A stretch of 64,000 nucleotides of DNA from Photobacterium leiognathi (GTDB lineage: Bacteria; Pseudomonadota; Gammaproteobacteria; Enterobacterales; Vibrionaceae), in contig NZ_CP131601.1 of the NCBI RefSeq assembly GCF_030685535.1, positions 310,001-374,000 of the forward strand, written 5' to 3'. The position numbers were made by a program, and so were the translations under genes. This document shows, in pieces, positions 47,589 through 57,373 of this stretch (the first letter of the stretch is position 1; each line of letters opens with the position of its first letter). The notes beneath the pieces were generated by a model. The model searched no databases and was not told the origin of the DNA. It saw nothing but the letters and a program-made list of their open reading frames with translations.

Positions 47589-48038
47589 TTATGATTCATC
47601 GGTTAAGATCTGATACAGCTCTTGATCGTTTTTCGCATTACGAAGCTGCTTACACACTTGCTTATTGCCGAGCTTCTCAGCCATGCTTGCAAGGGTTTTA
47701 AGGTGTTCTTTACATTGATCTTCTGGAACAAAAAGAGCGAATAACAGATCAACGGGTTGGTTATCTATCGCATCAAAATCAATGGGCTCTTGGCACTGAA
47801 CTAATACCGCAATAGCTTGGTCGCTATTACTGATACGTCCATGTGGGATAGCAATGCCGTTACCGATACCTGTTGTGCCCATCTTCTCGCGATTGAGCAT
47901 GCATTCAAATAAAGGCTGTGGATTTTGATCGAGATGAGCGGCAGCGATCTCACTAATGAGTTCTAGCGCGCGCTTTTTGCTGGAGCAAGGGACTGCACTT
48001 TTTGTGCAGTCCAGGCTCAATACATGACTAAGTTGCAT
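47589..48038 (-). CDS. ptsN: nitrogen regulatory EIIA protein PtsN
   Basis: A 149-residue EIIA-Ntr/fructose-type domain protein with the phosphorylated His66 in GNGIAIPHGRIS. It is the end acceptor of the nitrogen PTS and regulates K+ uptake and other targets in its unphosphorylated form. It starts two bases after hpf ends, and rapZ follows after 39 bases. Confidence 0.96.
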   Translation of the reverse strand: MQLSHVLSLDCTKSAVPCSSKKRALELISEIAAAHLDQNPQPLFECMLNREKMGTTGIGNGIAIPHGRISNSDQAIAVLVQCQEPIDFDAIDNQPVDLLFALFVPEDQCKEHLKTLASMAEKLGNKQVCKQLRNAKNDQELYQILTDES

Positions 48039-48040
48039 AG

Positions 48041-48334
48041 TTAGTGGCTGTTGAGCTTATCTTTGTGTTTATTTAATTGGCGGACGAGTTTATCAGTCAA
48101 TTCATCAATAGCGGCATACATATTTTCAGAATCCGCCTTTGCGTGGATTTCCCCTGCGTTAATATGCAGAGTAGCTTCTGCAATTTGCTGCAGTTTTTCA
48201 ACATTAAGAATGACTTGCACGTTATTGATTTTATCGAAGAAGCGCTCAAGTTTTTCGAACTTGGTTAAGACATATTCACGTAGAGAATCGGTTACATCAA
48301 CATGGTGCCCTGTAATATTGATTTGCATAGACAT
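48041..48334 (-). CDS. hpf: ribosome hibernation promoting factor HPF (short form)
   Basis: A 97-residue protein of the HPF/RaiA family, beginning MSMQINITGHHVDVTDSLRE, with HINAGEIHAKADSENMYAAI later. The short length indicates the gammaproteobacterial HPF that, with RMF, stabilises 100S ribosome dimers in stationary phase. It lies directly downstream of rpoN, as usual. Confidence 0.95.
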   Translation of the reverse strand: MSMQINITGHHVDVTDSLREYVLTKFEKLERFFDKINNVQVILNVEKLQQIAEATLHINAGEIHAKADSENMYAAIDELTDKLVRQLNKHKDKLNSH

Positions 48335-48363
48335 CTTCCTTCTGTTGGATCTGAACGAGTAGT

Positions 48364-49833
48364 TTAGATCAGACGTTTTCGCTGATTCGATGGCGGAATA
48401 CCTAGAGATTCACGGTACTTAGCGATAGTACGCCTTGCAACCATGATCCCTTGCTCTGCTAATAGTGTGGCAATTTTGCTATCACTTAATGGCTTTGCTT
48501 GGTTTTCAGCAGCAACAAGTTTCTTCACCAGTGCGCGGATCGCAGTAGACGAACATTCGCCACCGTTATCCGTACTGACATGACTTGAGAAGAAGTATTT
48601 CAATTCAAAAATACCTCGAGGTGTATGCATGTATTTCTGCGTAGTCACTCGAGATATGGTGGATTCATGCATTTCTACGGCAAGCGCGATGTCATTTAAC
48701 ACCATAGGTTTCATCGCTTCTTCGCCATACTCAAAGAAGTCTTGCTGATGTTCGACAATGCAGCGAGCAACTTTAAGTAATGTTTCATTCCTACTTTCTA
48801 AGCTTTTGATCAGCCATTTCGCATCTTGGAGGTGAGTACGGATGAACTGACTATCAGCACTATTGCGTGTGTTTTTGCTAAGGGCTGCGTATTGTTCGTT
48901 GACCTTGATACGCGGCACGCTATCTGGATTGATGGTAACGACCCATTTACCGTGATCTTTAAACACAGATACGTCTGGTACGACGTATTCGGTATCTGTG
49001 CTGATAACGCGATTACCCGGGCGAGGATCAAGCGAGTGGATCAGTGCCATTGTCGCTTTTAGATCAGGCTCTTTTAATTTGGTGTCGCGCATTAATTGGC
49101 GATAGTCACGATTACCCAACAGATCAATATGCTCAGCAAGGAGCATTTTTGCTTCGGCGAGCCATTGGGTATCAGATGGATAGGTCGCTAATTGGAGTAA
49201 TAAGCACTCTTGTAAATTACGAGAAGCAACACCAAGGGGGTCGAATTGTTGAACGCGCTTCAGTACCGCCTCTACTTCATCAAGTTCGATCTCTTCATCT
49301 TCAAAGCTTTCTAAAATATCTTCTGTTGAACAAGAGAGATAACCTTTCTCGTCAACTGCATCAATAATGGCTGTTGCGATGGCGAGATCGGTTTCACTAA
49401 ATGGGGTCAAGTGAACTTGCCACATTAGGTAATCTTGAAGTGATTCCGTGGTTTCGCCTTGATAAACAGGCACATCGTCATCTAGTGCGATACCTGTGCT
49501 GCCTGTTCCTGCGCTATAAACATCATCCCATGTGGTATCAACAGGAAGATCTTCTGGCATTTCGTGGGTATCAATAGCATCTGCGGTATCAAAACTTTCA
49601 ATGTCATCAATATTGTCTGATACGTCATCTTTTGCTGAATCAGCCGCAGTTTTATCTTCTGTTGTTGAAAGTTCTTCATTCTCTTCCAGCTCTAACAATG
49701 GGTTACCATCGAGTGCTTCTTGGATTTCCTGTTGGAGATCCAAAGTGGAAAGCTGCAGCAGTCGAATGGCTTGCTGTAGCTGTGGCGTCATGTACAGTTG
49801 TTGGCCTAGCTTAAGCTGGAGCGAAGTTTTCAT
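48364..49833 (-). CDS. rpoN: RNA polymerase sigma-54 factor RpoN
   Basis: A 489-residue sigma-54. Region I is glutamine/leucine-rich ([20 protein letters not shown]), an acidic region II spans about 48-110, then come the core-binding domain, the helix-turn-helix and the RpoN box [11 protein letters not shown] near the C-terminus. It directs transcription from -24/-12 promoters with enhancer-binding activators, controlling flagella, nitrogen use and biofilm functions in Vibrionaceae. It follows lptB and heads the hpf-ptsN-rapZ-npr group. Confidence 0.98.
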   Translation of the reverse strand: MKTSLQLKLGQQLYMTPQLQQAIRLLQLSTLDLQQEIQEALDGNPLLELEENEELSTTEDKTAADSAKDDVSDNIDDIESFDTADAIDTHEMPEDLPVDTTWDDVYSAGTGSTGIALDDDVPVYQGETTESLQDYLMWQVHLTPFSETDLAIATAIIDAVDEKGYLSCSTEDILESFEDEEIELDEVEAVLKRVQQFDPLGVASRNLQECLLLQLATYPSDTQWLAEAKMLLAEHIDLLGNRDYRQLMRDTKLKEPDLKATMALIHSLDPRPGNRVISTDTEYVVPDVSVFKDHGKWVVTINPDSVPRIKVNEQYAALSKNTRNSADSQFIRTHLQDAKWLIKSLESRNETLLKVARCIVEHQQDFFEYGEEAMKPMVLNDIALAVEMHESTISRVTTQKYMHTPRGIFELKYFFSSHVSTDNGGECSSTAIRALVKKLVAAENQAKPLSDSKIATLLAEQGIMVARRTIAKYRESLGIPPSNQRKRLI

Positions 49834-49905
49834 TAACGTAGATATACCTTGTCGTTATTATTTTTATACTGTGGCTTTTTCTTCAATCGCAGACCTATCT
49901 GTGCG

Positions 49906-50631
49906 TTATAGACGGAACTGATCACCTAGGTAAACACGCTTAACATGTTCATCGTTAAGGACATGATCCGGTGAACCGTTCGCAATAAGATGCCCTTGAC
50001 TTACGATATACGCATGTTCACAGACATCAAGTGTTTCCCTTACATTATGGTCTGTTATTAAGACACCAAGCCCACGATCACGTAAATGTTCAATGATCTT
50101 TTTGATGTCGATCACGGAGATTGGGTCAACACCAGCAAAAGGCTCATCAAGTAAAATAAATTTTGGGTTCGCAGCCAGTGCACGTGCAATTTCTACACGG
50201 CGTCGCTCACCACCTGATAGCGATTGACCTAGACTGTCACGAATATGCTGGATGTTAAATTCATCAAGCAGATCTTCTGCCTTGTCTTGGCGCTGTTCTT
50301 TCGTTAACTCTTTGCGGGTTTGCAGTACCGCCATTAAGTTATCGTAAACACTTAAACGACGGAAAATCGATGCTTCCTGAGGAAGGTAGCCAATACCCAT
50401 GCGAGAACGATTATGCATAGGTTGAAGACTGATATCTTCACCATCAATAGTGATGGTACCTTCATCGCGAGCAACAAGACCCACAATCATATAAAACGAT
50501 GTCGTTTTACCTGCACCGTTTGGACCTAGTAGGCCCACAATTTTTCCAGACTCAACCTCAAGGCTTACATCTGAAACAACTTTACGTCCGTTGTAGCTTT
50601 TTGCGAGGTGTTCAGCTTTTAGAATAGCCAT
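49906..50631 (-). CDS. lptB: LPS export ABC transporter ATPase LptB
   Basis: A 241-residue ABC ATPase with Walker [10 protein letters not shown]-loop region [17 protein letters not shown], signature [12 protein letters not shown] and Walker [14 protein letters not shown]. It drives LptB2FG extraction of LPS from the inner membrane. It follows lptA by nine bases in the lptC-A-B-rpoN order found across gammaproteobacteria. Confidence 0.98.
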   Translation of the reverse strand: MAILKAEHLAKSYNGRKVVSDVSLEVESGKIVGLLGPNGAGKTTSFYMIVGLVARDEGTITIDGEDISLQPMHNRSRMGIGYLPQEASIFRRLSVYDNLMAVLQTRKELTKEQRQDKAEDLLDEFNIQHIRDSLGQSLSGGERRRVEIARALAANPKFILLDEPFAGVDPISVIDIKKIIEHLRDRGLGVLITDHNVRETLDVCEHAYIVSQGHLIANGSPDHVLNDEHVKRVYLGDQFRL

Positions 50632-50640
50632 AGATACTGT

Positions 50641-51147
50641 TTATTTCTTGTTATTGTTCAATTGATTTGGTTGGATGACCGTTGTTACGCGTTCATTATC
50701 GCCACTTTTTGCCATCAAACGTTGCTCATCGATCTTGTAAGTGATGACGTTACCTTTGATTTCACTACCGTCTTGATTTAAGACCGCTTTATCGGTCATT
50801 TTCAAGAATTCAGTCTTAGTTTCGTAGCGCATTTTTAGCGCTTCGCCATCAATAGGTTTACCATCATCCATGATTTGATGGAAGGTGGCAGGGTTACCAT
50901 AAGCAACAATGGTTTGCTCTTTTGATTTGCTATTAGGGCGTGTTACCACGACTTTGTTAGCACGAATATCAATAGTACCTTGGCGCAGTTTTACATTGCC
51001 GACAAACGTAGCGATGTTGTTTTGCACATCGATTTCTTGGCTATCAGAATCAATGTTAATAGGTTGCTTTGTATCACTTTTTAATGCCCAAGACGGTGCG
51101 CTGACACATAATAAGCATAGTAGAGCACTAATTTTGATTCGGTTCAT
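50641..51147 (-). CDS. lptA: LPS transport periplasmic protein LptA
   Basis: A 168-residue periplasmic protein with a signal peptide (ending APSWA, about residue 21) and an OstA/LptA beta-jellyroll containing DSQEIDVQNNIATFVGNVKL. It polymerises into the bridge carrying LPS to LptDE. Its start overlaps the end of lptC by 20 bases, so the two are coupled. Confidence 0.96.
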   Translation of the reverse strand: MNRIKISALLCLLCVSAPSWALKSDTKQPINIDSDSQEIDVQNNIATFVGNVKLRQGTIDIRANKVVVTRPNSKSKEQTIVAYGNPATFHQIMDDGKPIDGEALKMRYETKTEFLKMTDKAVLNQDGSEIKGNVITYKIDEQRLMAKSGDNERVTTVIQPNQLNNNKK

Positions 51148-51691
51148 ATCTACTTTTCACATTCTTTAAGAGTTTAGCTACTTTACGCTTCATATTACCT
51201 GTCATACCGTCACCTTGGTTTTGAAAGGCGGGACCGATAATGGTTACGTGGTCTTGAGTATTAAAATCTTGCGTTTCAATATTCAATTGCAAGTTATCGG
51301 TTTTGATCACTTGAATATCTGAATCAGGCAGTAAGTTAAACATACGTACATTGCCATGAAGATTCAGGATGTTTTTGTTATCTAGCATGGCGGTATTTGC
51401 GCTAATACGCCATTCCGCGTTGGTGCCGTCTTTGAATACCCACAGCACTGGTTTTACAAAGTCGGTTTGACCGCTTTTTTCAAAATATTCAAGATGATCA
51501 GAGTCGATCTGGTAACTACGAATACCAGAAAGATTAAACGTTGTATTGCTAATATCATTACCAATGAACACGGGCTTTTCATCATCAGGTTTTACCTGAC
51601 CGTCTTTCTGCCAATGTTGTTCAAGTTGGTAATAGCCTAACCATGCACAAAATACTGCGAGAAGTACATAGAGTAGCCTTTTTAAAGTCAT
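51128..51691 (-). CDS. lptC: LPS export protein LptC
   Basis: A 187-residue bitopic protein with one N-terminal helix (about 6-20, LLYVLLAVFCAWLGYY) and a periplasmic LptC domain (SYQIDSDHLEYFEKSGQT, ANTAMLDNKNILNLHGNVRM). It links LptB2FG to LptA. Normally kdsC lies directly upstream and overlaps its start; here only 63 bases separate it from kdsD. Confidence 0.95.
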   Translation of the reverse strand: MTLKRLLYVLLAVFCAWLGYYQLEQHWQKDGQVKPDDEKPVFIGNDISNTTFNLSGIRSYQIDSDHLEYFEKSGQTDFVKPVLWVFKDGTNAEWRISANTAMLDNKNILNLHGNVRMFNLLPDSDIQVIKTDNLQLNIETQDFNTQDHVTIIGPAFQNQGDGMTGNMKRKVAKLLKNVKSRYEPNQN

Positions 51692-51729
51692 AGACTTAAG
51701 CCTTTATCATATTTCATTGTTCTTATGCG
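51688..51729 (-). pseudogene. possible relic of the 3' end of kdsC
   Basis: On the minus strand a 13-codon open stretch ending KYDKGLSL and a TGA overlaps the lptC ATG exactly as kdsC does in relatives, where the last residues are similar (KGQSI in E. coli). The match is very short, so this is a suggestion only, resting mainly on the conserved overlap. Confidence 0.25.
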
Positions 51730-51754
51730 TTACGCAATCTGCCTGCGTATGCTA

Positions 51755-52726
51755 CTACATCACGCCTGCTTTTAATAAATCATGCATGTTGAGCGCCCCA
51801 ACAAGTTGATTATTTTCGGTCACTAATAATCCATTGATCTTACGATCTTCCATTATTTTCAGCCCTTCTGCTGCCAGTAACTGAGGGGAGATCGTTTGTG
51901 GATTACGTGACATCACATCACCGATACTCGTGTCATGAATATCGATATGTTTATCAAGTAGGCGACGTAAATCGCCATCGGTGAAGATGCCACTTAGCTC
52001 TTGTTGATGATTGACGACTGCTGTCATCCCTAAGCCTTTTCGTGAGATCTCAAGCAGAGCGTCTTTGATACTGGCCGTTTCTTCAATAATAGGCAGCATT
52101 TCACCGCTATGCATGACATCAGCGATACGCATTAATAATTTACGACCTAATGCACCACCAGGATGAGAAAGGGCAAAATCATCAGCAGTAAAGCCACGCG
52201 CTTCCATTACAGAAATCGCGAGGGCATCACCCATAACTAGTGTTGCTGTGGTACTTGATGTTGGTGCTAAGTTCAGTGGACAGGCTTCTTTTTCTACTGT
52301 TATTTGTAAATTCACAATCGCCATTTTCGCCATGCTGGAGTTTGGTTTTCCTGTCATGCTGATCATCGGAATACCTAAACGTTTAATCACAGGCAATAGT
52401 GCTAGAATTTCAGAGGCTTCACCAGAGTTTGAAATCGCAATAACCACATCTTCAGGCTTGATCATGCCCAGATCGCCGTGGCTTGCTTCACCAGGGTGAA
52501 CAAAGAAAGCTGGGGTGCCTGTACTGGCGAGAGTTGCGGCCAGTTTACGTCCAATATGACCAGATTTTCCCATTCCCATTACAATGACTTTTCCTTGGCA
52601 GTCTAAGACAAGCTGGCAAGCCGTATTAAAACTGTCGTCGATGTAATGACTGATGTTTTGCAGTGCTTGGATTTCAATATCCAACACTTGTTTGCCATGA
52701 CTGCAAAAGTCAAAGGAGTGAGGCAT
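51755..52726 (-). CDS. kdsD: arabinose-5-phosphate isomerase KdsD
   Basis: A 323-residue enzyme: an SIS domain (VIVMGMGKSGHIGRKLAATL, HPGEASHGDLGM, APTSSTTATLVMGDALA) and two C-terminal CBS domains. It converts ribulose-5-phosphate to arabinose-5-phosphate, the first step to KDO for lipid A core. I choose the ATG at 52726 (MPHSFDFCS), with GGAG nine bases before it, rather than the longer in-frame start at 52789. It follows yrbG closely. The next pathway enzyme in this cluster, KdsC, is absent. Confidence 0.95.
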   Translation of the reverse strand: MPHSFDFCSHGKQVLDIEIQALQNISHYIDDSFNTACQLVLDCQGKVIVMGMGKSGHIGRKLAATLASTGTPAFFVHPGEASHGDLGMIKPEDVVIAISNSGEASEILALLPVIKRLGIPMISMTGKPNSSMAKMAIVNLQITVEKEACPLNLAPTSSTTATLVMGDALAISVMEARGFTADDFALSHPGGALGRKLLMRIADVMHSGEMLPIIEETASIKDALLEISRKGLGMTAVVNHQQELSGIFTDGDLRRLLDKHIDIHDTSIGDVMSRNPQTISPQLLAAEGLKIMEDRKINGLLVTENNQLVGALNMHDLLKAGVM

Positions 52727-52740
52727 CTGACAATTCTCCA

Positions 52741-53700
52741 TTATGCGGAAACGTTTAAGAATAGGTAGGCTTGGTAGGCAATAAAGCAAATAACCAAAAT
52801 ACCACCTTCAACACGATTGATACGACGACGTTTACCAAGTGCCATCAGTAATAGCAATACAGATAGGGCTAACATGACATAAAAATCACGGCTCATCGCA
52901 AGTGGGCTTAATACTGATGGGTTAAGAAGGCCAGGGATCCCCATTACCGCAAGAATATTAAAGACGTTAGAGCCGATAATATTACCGACAGCCATATCAT
53001 CTTCACCTTTGTAGATACTTGCGATGGAAGCGGCTAGCTCTGGTAAGCTAGTACCGACAGCAATAATGGTTAAACCAATAACCAAATCACTCATACCAAA
53101 GTATTTAGCGATAGTGACTGCTGACTCTACCACCATATCTGATGAATAAAGTAGTAGACCTAAACCAATAAAGACCCAAATTAATGCTGACGAGTTACTA
53201 ACACCTGTTGGAATTTCTTCCTCTTGGTTTTCCATCAATGGATCGTTTTTACTTGCGCGACTAATTTTCAGCATCGCAAGCAGGAACAGAACAAATAGGA
53301 CGGCAAGGAAAACACCTTCCATACGGCCGAGGTAGTTATCCCATAGCAATAAGCCAGCAATAACAGTAACACCTAGCATTAAAGGTAATTCACGGCGAAT
53401 AATTGTGGAGCTGATAGAAAGCGGCTTAAGTAGCGCTGTAATACCTAAAATAAGGGCAATATTAGCAATGTTAGAGCCTAGCACATTACCGACAGCGGTA
53501 TCTGTTTTGCCTGCAAGTGCTGCTGTGGCTGAAACCATCATTTCAGGAGCAGATGAGCCCATTGCGAGGATAGTCATACCGATCACAAGCGGCGCAACAC
53601 CAAAATTGCGTGCAAGTGCGGCTGCACCATAGACAAGCCTGTCTGCACTCCACACTAATAAAACTAACCCTACACAGAGCAACACAATGGCTTCGAGCAT
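52741..53700 (-). CDS. yrbG: calcium/sodium antiporter YrbG
   Basis: A 319-residue membrane protein of the CaCA exchanger family with two inverted repeats. Each has the alpha-repeat motif: GMTILAMGSSAPEMMVSATA near the N-terminus and LTIIAVGTSLPELAASIAS later, plus VGNVLGSNIANI and VGNIIGSNVFNI. About ten membrane helices are present. I use the ATG at 53700, preceded by AGGGATTAGA. It is the first gene of the leftward yrbG-kdsD-lpt-rpoN block. Confidence 0.95.
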   Translation of the reverse strand: MLEAIVLLCVGLVLLVWSADRLVYGAAALARNFGVAPLVIGMTILAMGSSAPEMMVSATAALAGKTDTAVGNVLGSNIANIALILGITALLKPLSISSTIIRRELPLMLGVTVIAGLLLWDNYLGRMEGVFLAVLFVLFLLAMLKISRASKNDPLMENQEEEIPTGVSNSSALIWVFIGLGLLLYSSDMVVESAVTIAKYFGMSDLVIGLTIIAVGTSLPELAASIASIYKGEDDMAVGNIIGSNVFNILAVMGIPGLLNPSVLSPLAMSRDFYVMLALSVLLLLMALGKRRRINRVEGGILVICFIAYQAYLFLNVSA

Positions 53701-54217
53701 TCTAATCCCTTTTAAAAATGGCACGTTGAAACGATGGAAGTGAATCAATCGTTGAGTCGTATTTGATCTTTGCGGCTAATTTTGACGGTTAGCAACGCAA
53801 AAGGGAAGTATAACAAATGACTAATTCTCTCATTCACTGCATTTAGATGTGAAAATAACAAATAAGATGAATTTCTTATCTTAGGCTTGTAAAGCACACT
53901 CTTTTTATCAGGTTTTTTGAATGTTATGAATGGTGTACAATTATGAGTTGAAATAAAACTAAAGGCATAGCGGAAGAGATAAATAGGGATACCTATTGAT
54001 GAAAGCTGCTGCAATGATTGTTAAATAAACAAAAATAGCTGGGAGATAAGCCGACTAACTTGAGTTGGTGATTTATTCTCCTTATCATCGTCGGCTATAA
54101 TATTTTTTCACATAATGATGAGAGTTTTTATGTGATTAATTTTTAGTTGGCTGATTTTTAAAATAATTATCGGTATTTCATAAAGAATCACCAGTAAATA
54201 GAGGCGAATACGAAGCA
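53701..54217. promoter_or_regulatory. 517-base divergent region between yrbG and mlaF
   Basis: No convincing gene: an 89-codon minus-strand frame at 53745-54014 has no family resemblance and no good ribosome binding site. Inverted repeats occur at 54041-54096, where GGAGATAA faces TTATTCTCC and AGCCGAC (54049-54055) faces GTCGGCT (54090-54096). TATAAT at 54096-54101 could be the -10 element for mla, but the -35 is poor. Confidence 0.4.
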
Positions 54218-55018
54218 ATGGCTAAAAGCGATATACTGGTTTCGATTAAAAACCTTACTTTTTCTCGTGGTGAGCGCTACATTTTTGATGATATCTCCCT
54301 TGATGTACCAAGAGGAAAAGTCACAGCTATCATGGGGCCATCAGGGATTGGTAAAACCACATTATTACGCTTGATCGGCGGTCAAATAGCACCAGAAAAA
54401 GGTGAGGTTTGGTTTGATGAATGGAATATACCGACGTTAAGTCGACGTGATTTATATCAAGCACGTAAACGTATGAGCATGCTGTTTCAATCGGGTGCGC
54501 TTTTTACCGATATGAATGTGTTTGATAACGTTGCATTTCCGCTACGAGAGCACACTGAACTACCGGAAGACTTACTGCGCAGCTTAGTACTGTTAAAGCT
54601 TGAAGCGGTTGGCTTGCGAGGTGCGGCAGAATTAATGCCCAATGAGCTATCAGGTGGTATGGCACGTCGTGCTGCATTGGCGCGTGCAATTGCACTTGAT
54701 CCTGAGCTGATGATGTACGATGAGCCGTTTGTTGGTCAAGATCCGATCACCATGGGTGTGCTGGTAGAATTGATCAGTAGCTTAAATAAAGCGTTGGGCA
54801 TGACATCGGTGGTGGTTTCACACGATGTACCTGAAGTGATGAGTATTGCTGATTATGTTTACCTGCTATCTGGCGGAAAGATTATCGGTAGTGGTACGCC
54901 ACAAGAGCTACGTGATAATCCAGATCCTCGGGTTCGTCAGTTCCTCGATGGTGACGCTGATGGACCAGTGCCATTTAAATTCCCCGCTCAGCCGTTAGAA
55001 CAAGATCTCTTTGGTTAA
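54218..55018 (+). CDS. mlaF: phospholipid ABC transporter ATPase MlaF
   Basis: A 266-residue ABC ATPase. It has Walker A GPSGIGKTT, signature LSGGMARRAALARA and Walker B LMMYDEPFVGQDP, with the family C-terminal extension after LRDNPDPRVRQFLDG. With MlaE, MlaD and MlaB it moves phospholipids between membranes to preserve outer-membrane asymmetry. It is the first of five tightly packed mla genes. Confidence 0.97.
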   Translation: MAKSDILVSIKNLTFSRGERYIFDDISLDVPRGKVTAIMGPSGIGKTTLLRLIGGQIAPEKGEVWFDEWNIPTLSRRDLYQARKRMSMLFQSGALFTDMNVFDNVAFPLREHTELPEDLLRSLVLLKLEAVGLRGAAELMPNELSGGMARRAALARAIALDPELMMYDEPFVGQDPITMGVLVELISSLNKALGMTSVVVSHDVPEVMSIADYVYLLSGGKIIGSGTPQELRDNPDPRVRQFLDGDADGPVPFKFPAQPLEQDLFG

Positions 55019-55062
55019 GCATTTAGCTCGATGTGCCAGACACATCGGTAATTACATGGATA

Positions 55063-55854
55063 ATGAGCAAAATGATTGTTAATGCGATAGCTCGTATAGG
55101 GCGAAGCGGTATTGATAAATGCCAAACCATAGGGCGGGCAACGCTCATGTTGTTTGGGGCATTGGTCAGTAAGCCTCAACCTGTAAAAATGTTTCCGTTA
55201 TTGATGAAGCAACTCTACTCAGTAGGTGTGTTGTCAATGGCGATTATTTTAGTTTCAGGTCTGTTTATTGGCATGGTATTGAGTCTGCAAGGCTATATTG
55301 TACTAGCAGATTTTGGTGCTGAAACCAGTTTAGGGCAGATGGTAGCGTTATCGCTATTACGTGAGTTAGGCCCTGTTGTGACTGCACTATTGTTTGCAGG
55401 ACGTGCGGGCTCTGCTTTGACTGCTGAAATTGGTTTGATGAAAGCCACAGAGCAGCTTTCTAGTATGGAGATGATGGCGGTTGATCCACTACGTCGTGTG
55501 ATTGCACCACGTTTTTGGGCGGGAGTGATCTCGATGCCATTGTTAGCATTAATGTTCAGTGTGGTCGGTTTATGGGGTGCCCAGATCGTTGGTGTTGATT
55601 GGAAAGGGATTGATTACGGTAGTTTCTGGTCCGTGATGCAATCATCAGTGAATTTTAGCTATGACATTGGTAATAGCATTATTAAAGCTGTTGTCTTTGC
55701 AATCACAGTAACTTGGATTGCGGTATTTAACGGTTACGATGCGGTGCCAACCTCTGAAGGGATCAGCCGAGCGACAACACGCACCGTTGTTAATTCATCA
55801 CTAGCCGTTTTGGGTTTAGATTTTATTTTGACCGCGCTGATGTTTGGCAGCTAG
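55063..55854 (+). CDS. mlaE: phospholipid ABC transporter permease MlaE
   Basis: A 263-residue permease with about five or six membrane helices and the strongly conserved [20 protein letters not shown] and [20 protein letters not shown] prefer the ATG at 55063 over the in-frame GTG at 55033 because family members begin about there. It forms the membrane core of the Mla inner-membrane complex. Confidence 0.95.
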   Translation: MSKMIVNAIARIGRSGIDKCQTIGRATLMLFGALVSKPQPVKMFPLLMKQLYSVGVLSMAIILVSGLFIGMVLSLQGYIVLADFGAETSLGQMVALSLLRELGPVVTALLFAGRAGSALTAEIGLMKATEQLSSMEMMAVDPLRRVIAPRFWAGVISMPLLALMFSVVGLWGAQIVGVDWKGIDYGSFWSVMQSSVNFSYDIGNSIIKAVVFAITVTWIAVFNGYDAVPTSEGISRATTRTVVNSSLAVLGLDFILTALMFGS

Positions 55855-55913
55855 GTAAAAAGGATTGTCGACATTGTTGTCGGCGTGGCAAAACAGATTA
55901 AGTGGATAAAAGC

Positions 55914-56393
55914 ATGCAACAAAATAAACGACTAGAATTATGGGTTGGCGTATTTATGCTAGCTAGCATTGCTGCATTATTGGTATTAGCATTCAAAGTA
56001 GCGAATGTGCAAAACTTTGGCAGCAGTGAAACATACACCTTAAAAGCACACTTCGATAATATCGGCGGTTTAAAAGTACGTTCACCAGTGAAAGTAGGTG
56101 GTGTTACTGTTGGTGAAGTGACGGCAATTACCTTGGATAAAGAAACCTATGTTCCAATGGTGACGTTAGCGATTAACAAAAAATTTGGTTACTTTCCAGA
56201 AACCAGCTCTGCCTCTATCTTAACTTCAGGTTTATTAGGTGAGCAGTATCTTGGTATTTCACCAGGATTTGTTGATGAAGATGTGGATATGCTGCATAAC
56301 GGTGATCTTATTGAAGACACTAAATCTGCGTTAGTATTAGAAGATATGATTGGTAAAGTGCTTTATAGCATTGGCGGCGACAAAAAAGACTAG
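55914..56393 (+). CDS. mlaD: Mla MCE-domain protein MlaD
   Basis: A 159-residue protein with one N-terminal helix (about 8-28) and an MCE domain (about 38-118) containing FDNIGGLKVRSPVKVGGVTV and LTSGLLGEQYLGISPG. It forms the periplasmic hexameric ring through which phospholipids pass. The ATG at 55914 (MQQNKRLELW) is preferred; a GTG at 55902 is also in frame. MlaC follows after eight bases. Confidence 0.95.
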   Translation: MQQNKRLELWVGVFMLASIAALLVLAFKVANVQNFGSSETYTLKAHFDNIGGLKVRSPVKVGGVTVGEVTAITLDKETYVPMVTLAINKKFGYFPETSSASILTSGLLGEQYLGISPGFVDEDVDMLHNGDLIEDTKSALVLEDMIGKVLYSIGGDKKD

Positions 56394-56401
56394 GAGCACC
56401 C

Positions 56402-57040
56402 ATGAAATTTTTACGATGCCTAATGCTGGCTTTTCTTGCCCTACCAATGTTGGCTCAAGCTGCAACAGTAGATCAAACCAATCCATACACCATGATGGAT
56501 AAAGTGTCAGCGAAGCTATTTCAAACATTAAAAGCTGAACAACCAAAGATCCAAGCAAACCCTGAAGAATTACGTATTATCGTTAAGCAGGAATTACTGC
56601 CATACATCAATGCGCGTTATGCTGCTTATAAAGTGTTAGGTAACAACAACCTAAAGAAAGCAACAGCGGCACAGCGTGATGCATTCACTAAAGCATTCAC
56701 AGACTACCTTGTGGCTTCTTACGCTCAGGTACTGACTCAATACACTGATCAGAAGATCCAAATTGAGCCTGCAAAACCAGTCCCTGCAGATCGCAGTATT
56801 GTCTCTGTTCGCGTCGATATCATCGATCCTCAACGTCCACCTATTCGTCTTGATTTCAAACTACGTTTGAACAAAAAGACAAAAGAATGGCAAGGATTTG
56901 ACATGGTCGCTGAAGGAGTCAGTATGATTTCTACTAAACAAAGCGAATGGAGTGGTGAGCTTCGCACTAAGGGTATCGATGTGGTAACACAGAACCTACG
57001 CGATCTTGCTGCTAAGCCGATTCAGATCGAGAAAAAATGA
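56402..57040 (+). CDS. mlaC: periplasmic phospholipid shuttle MlaC
   Basis: A 212-residue periplasmic protein with a signal peptide (MKFLRCLMLAFLALPMLAQA) and the Tol-Tol-Ttg2 family domain (YINARYAAYKVLGNNNLKKA, DYLVASYAQVLTQYTDQKI). It carries phospholipid between MlaA-porin at the outer membrane and MlaFEDB. Its stop overlaps the mlaB start as ATGA. Confidence 0.96.
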   Translation: MKFLRCLMLAFLALPMLAQAATVDQTNPYTMMDKVSAKLFQTLKAEQPKIQANPEELRIIVKQELLPYINARYAAYKVLGNNNLKKATAAQRDAFTKAFTDYLVASYAQVLTQYTDQKIQIEPAKPVPADRSIVSVRVDIIDPQRPPIRLDFKLRLNKKTKEWQGFDMVAEGVSMISTKQSEWSGELRTKGIDVVTQNLRDLAAKPIQIEKK

Positions 57041-57354
57041 TCATGTCTGAGGATAAGATCAGTTGGCAAGCTCTCGGTAATGACCAATATTGCTTGTCAG
57101 GTTGTTTAGAACGTGACACAGTGCCAGCCTTTTGGCTACGTAGAAAAGAGTGGATGCCTGATACAAACAAGGTATCGCTCGATCTAGGTGGCTTGAGTCG
57201 GGTAGACTCAGCTGGCATGGTGATGCTATTACATCTTCACCAACAGTTAAGCAGCGCAGGATGTGACTTCACACTGCTTAATGTGCCCGAGCAGTTAAAA
57301 ACATTATTACGCTTGAGCCATGTTGAACCTATATTAGCAACTTGCATGAAGTGA
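57037..57354 (+). CDS. mlaB: STAS-domain protein MlaB
   Basis: A 105-residue STAS-domain protein with VSLDLGGLSRVDSAGMVMLL, in which the conserved Ser and Thr/Ser region of the STAS fold is visible. It binds MlaF and is needed for assembly and activity of the transporter. The ATG at 57037 overlaps mlaC; an alternative ATG is at 57043. Confidence 0.92.
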   Translation: MIMSEDKISWQALGNDQYCLSGCLERDTVPAFWLRRKEWMPDTNKVSLDLGGLSRVDSAGMVMLLHLHQQLSSAGCDFTLLNVPEQLKTLLRLSHVEPILATCMK

Positions 57355-57373
57355 GTTGTAGCGAGGATAGCTT

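Noticed and set aside
51755..52789. kdsD starting at 52789
   Set aside because: The extra 21 residues would run into yrbG and have no homology. ATG 52726 has GGAG at good spacing and matches the family start.
53745..54014. 89-codon frame on the minus strand between yrbG and mlaF
   Set aside because: No recognisable family or ribosome binding site, and it overlaps AT-rich promoter-like DNA. Likely chance.
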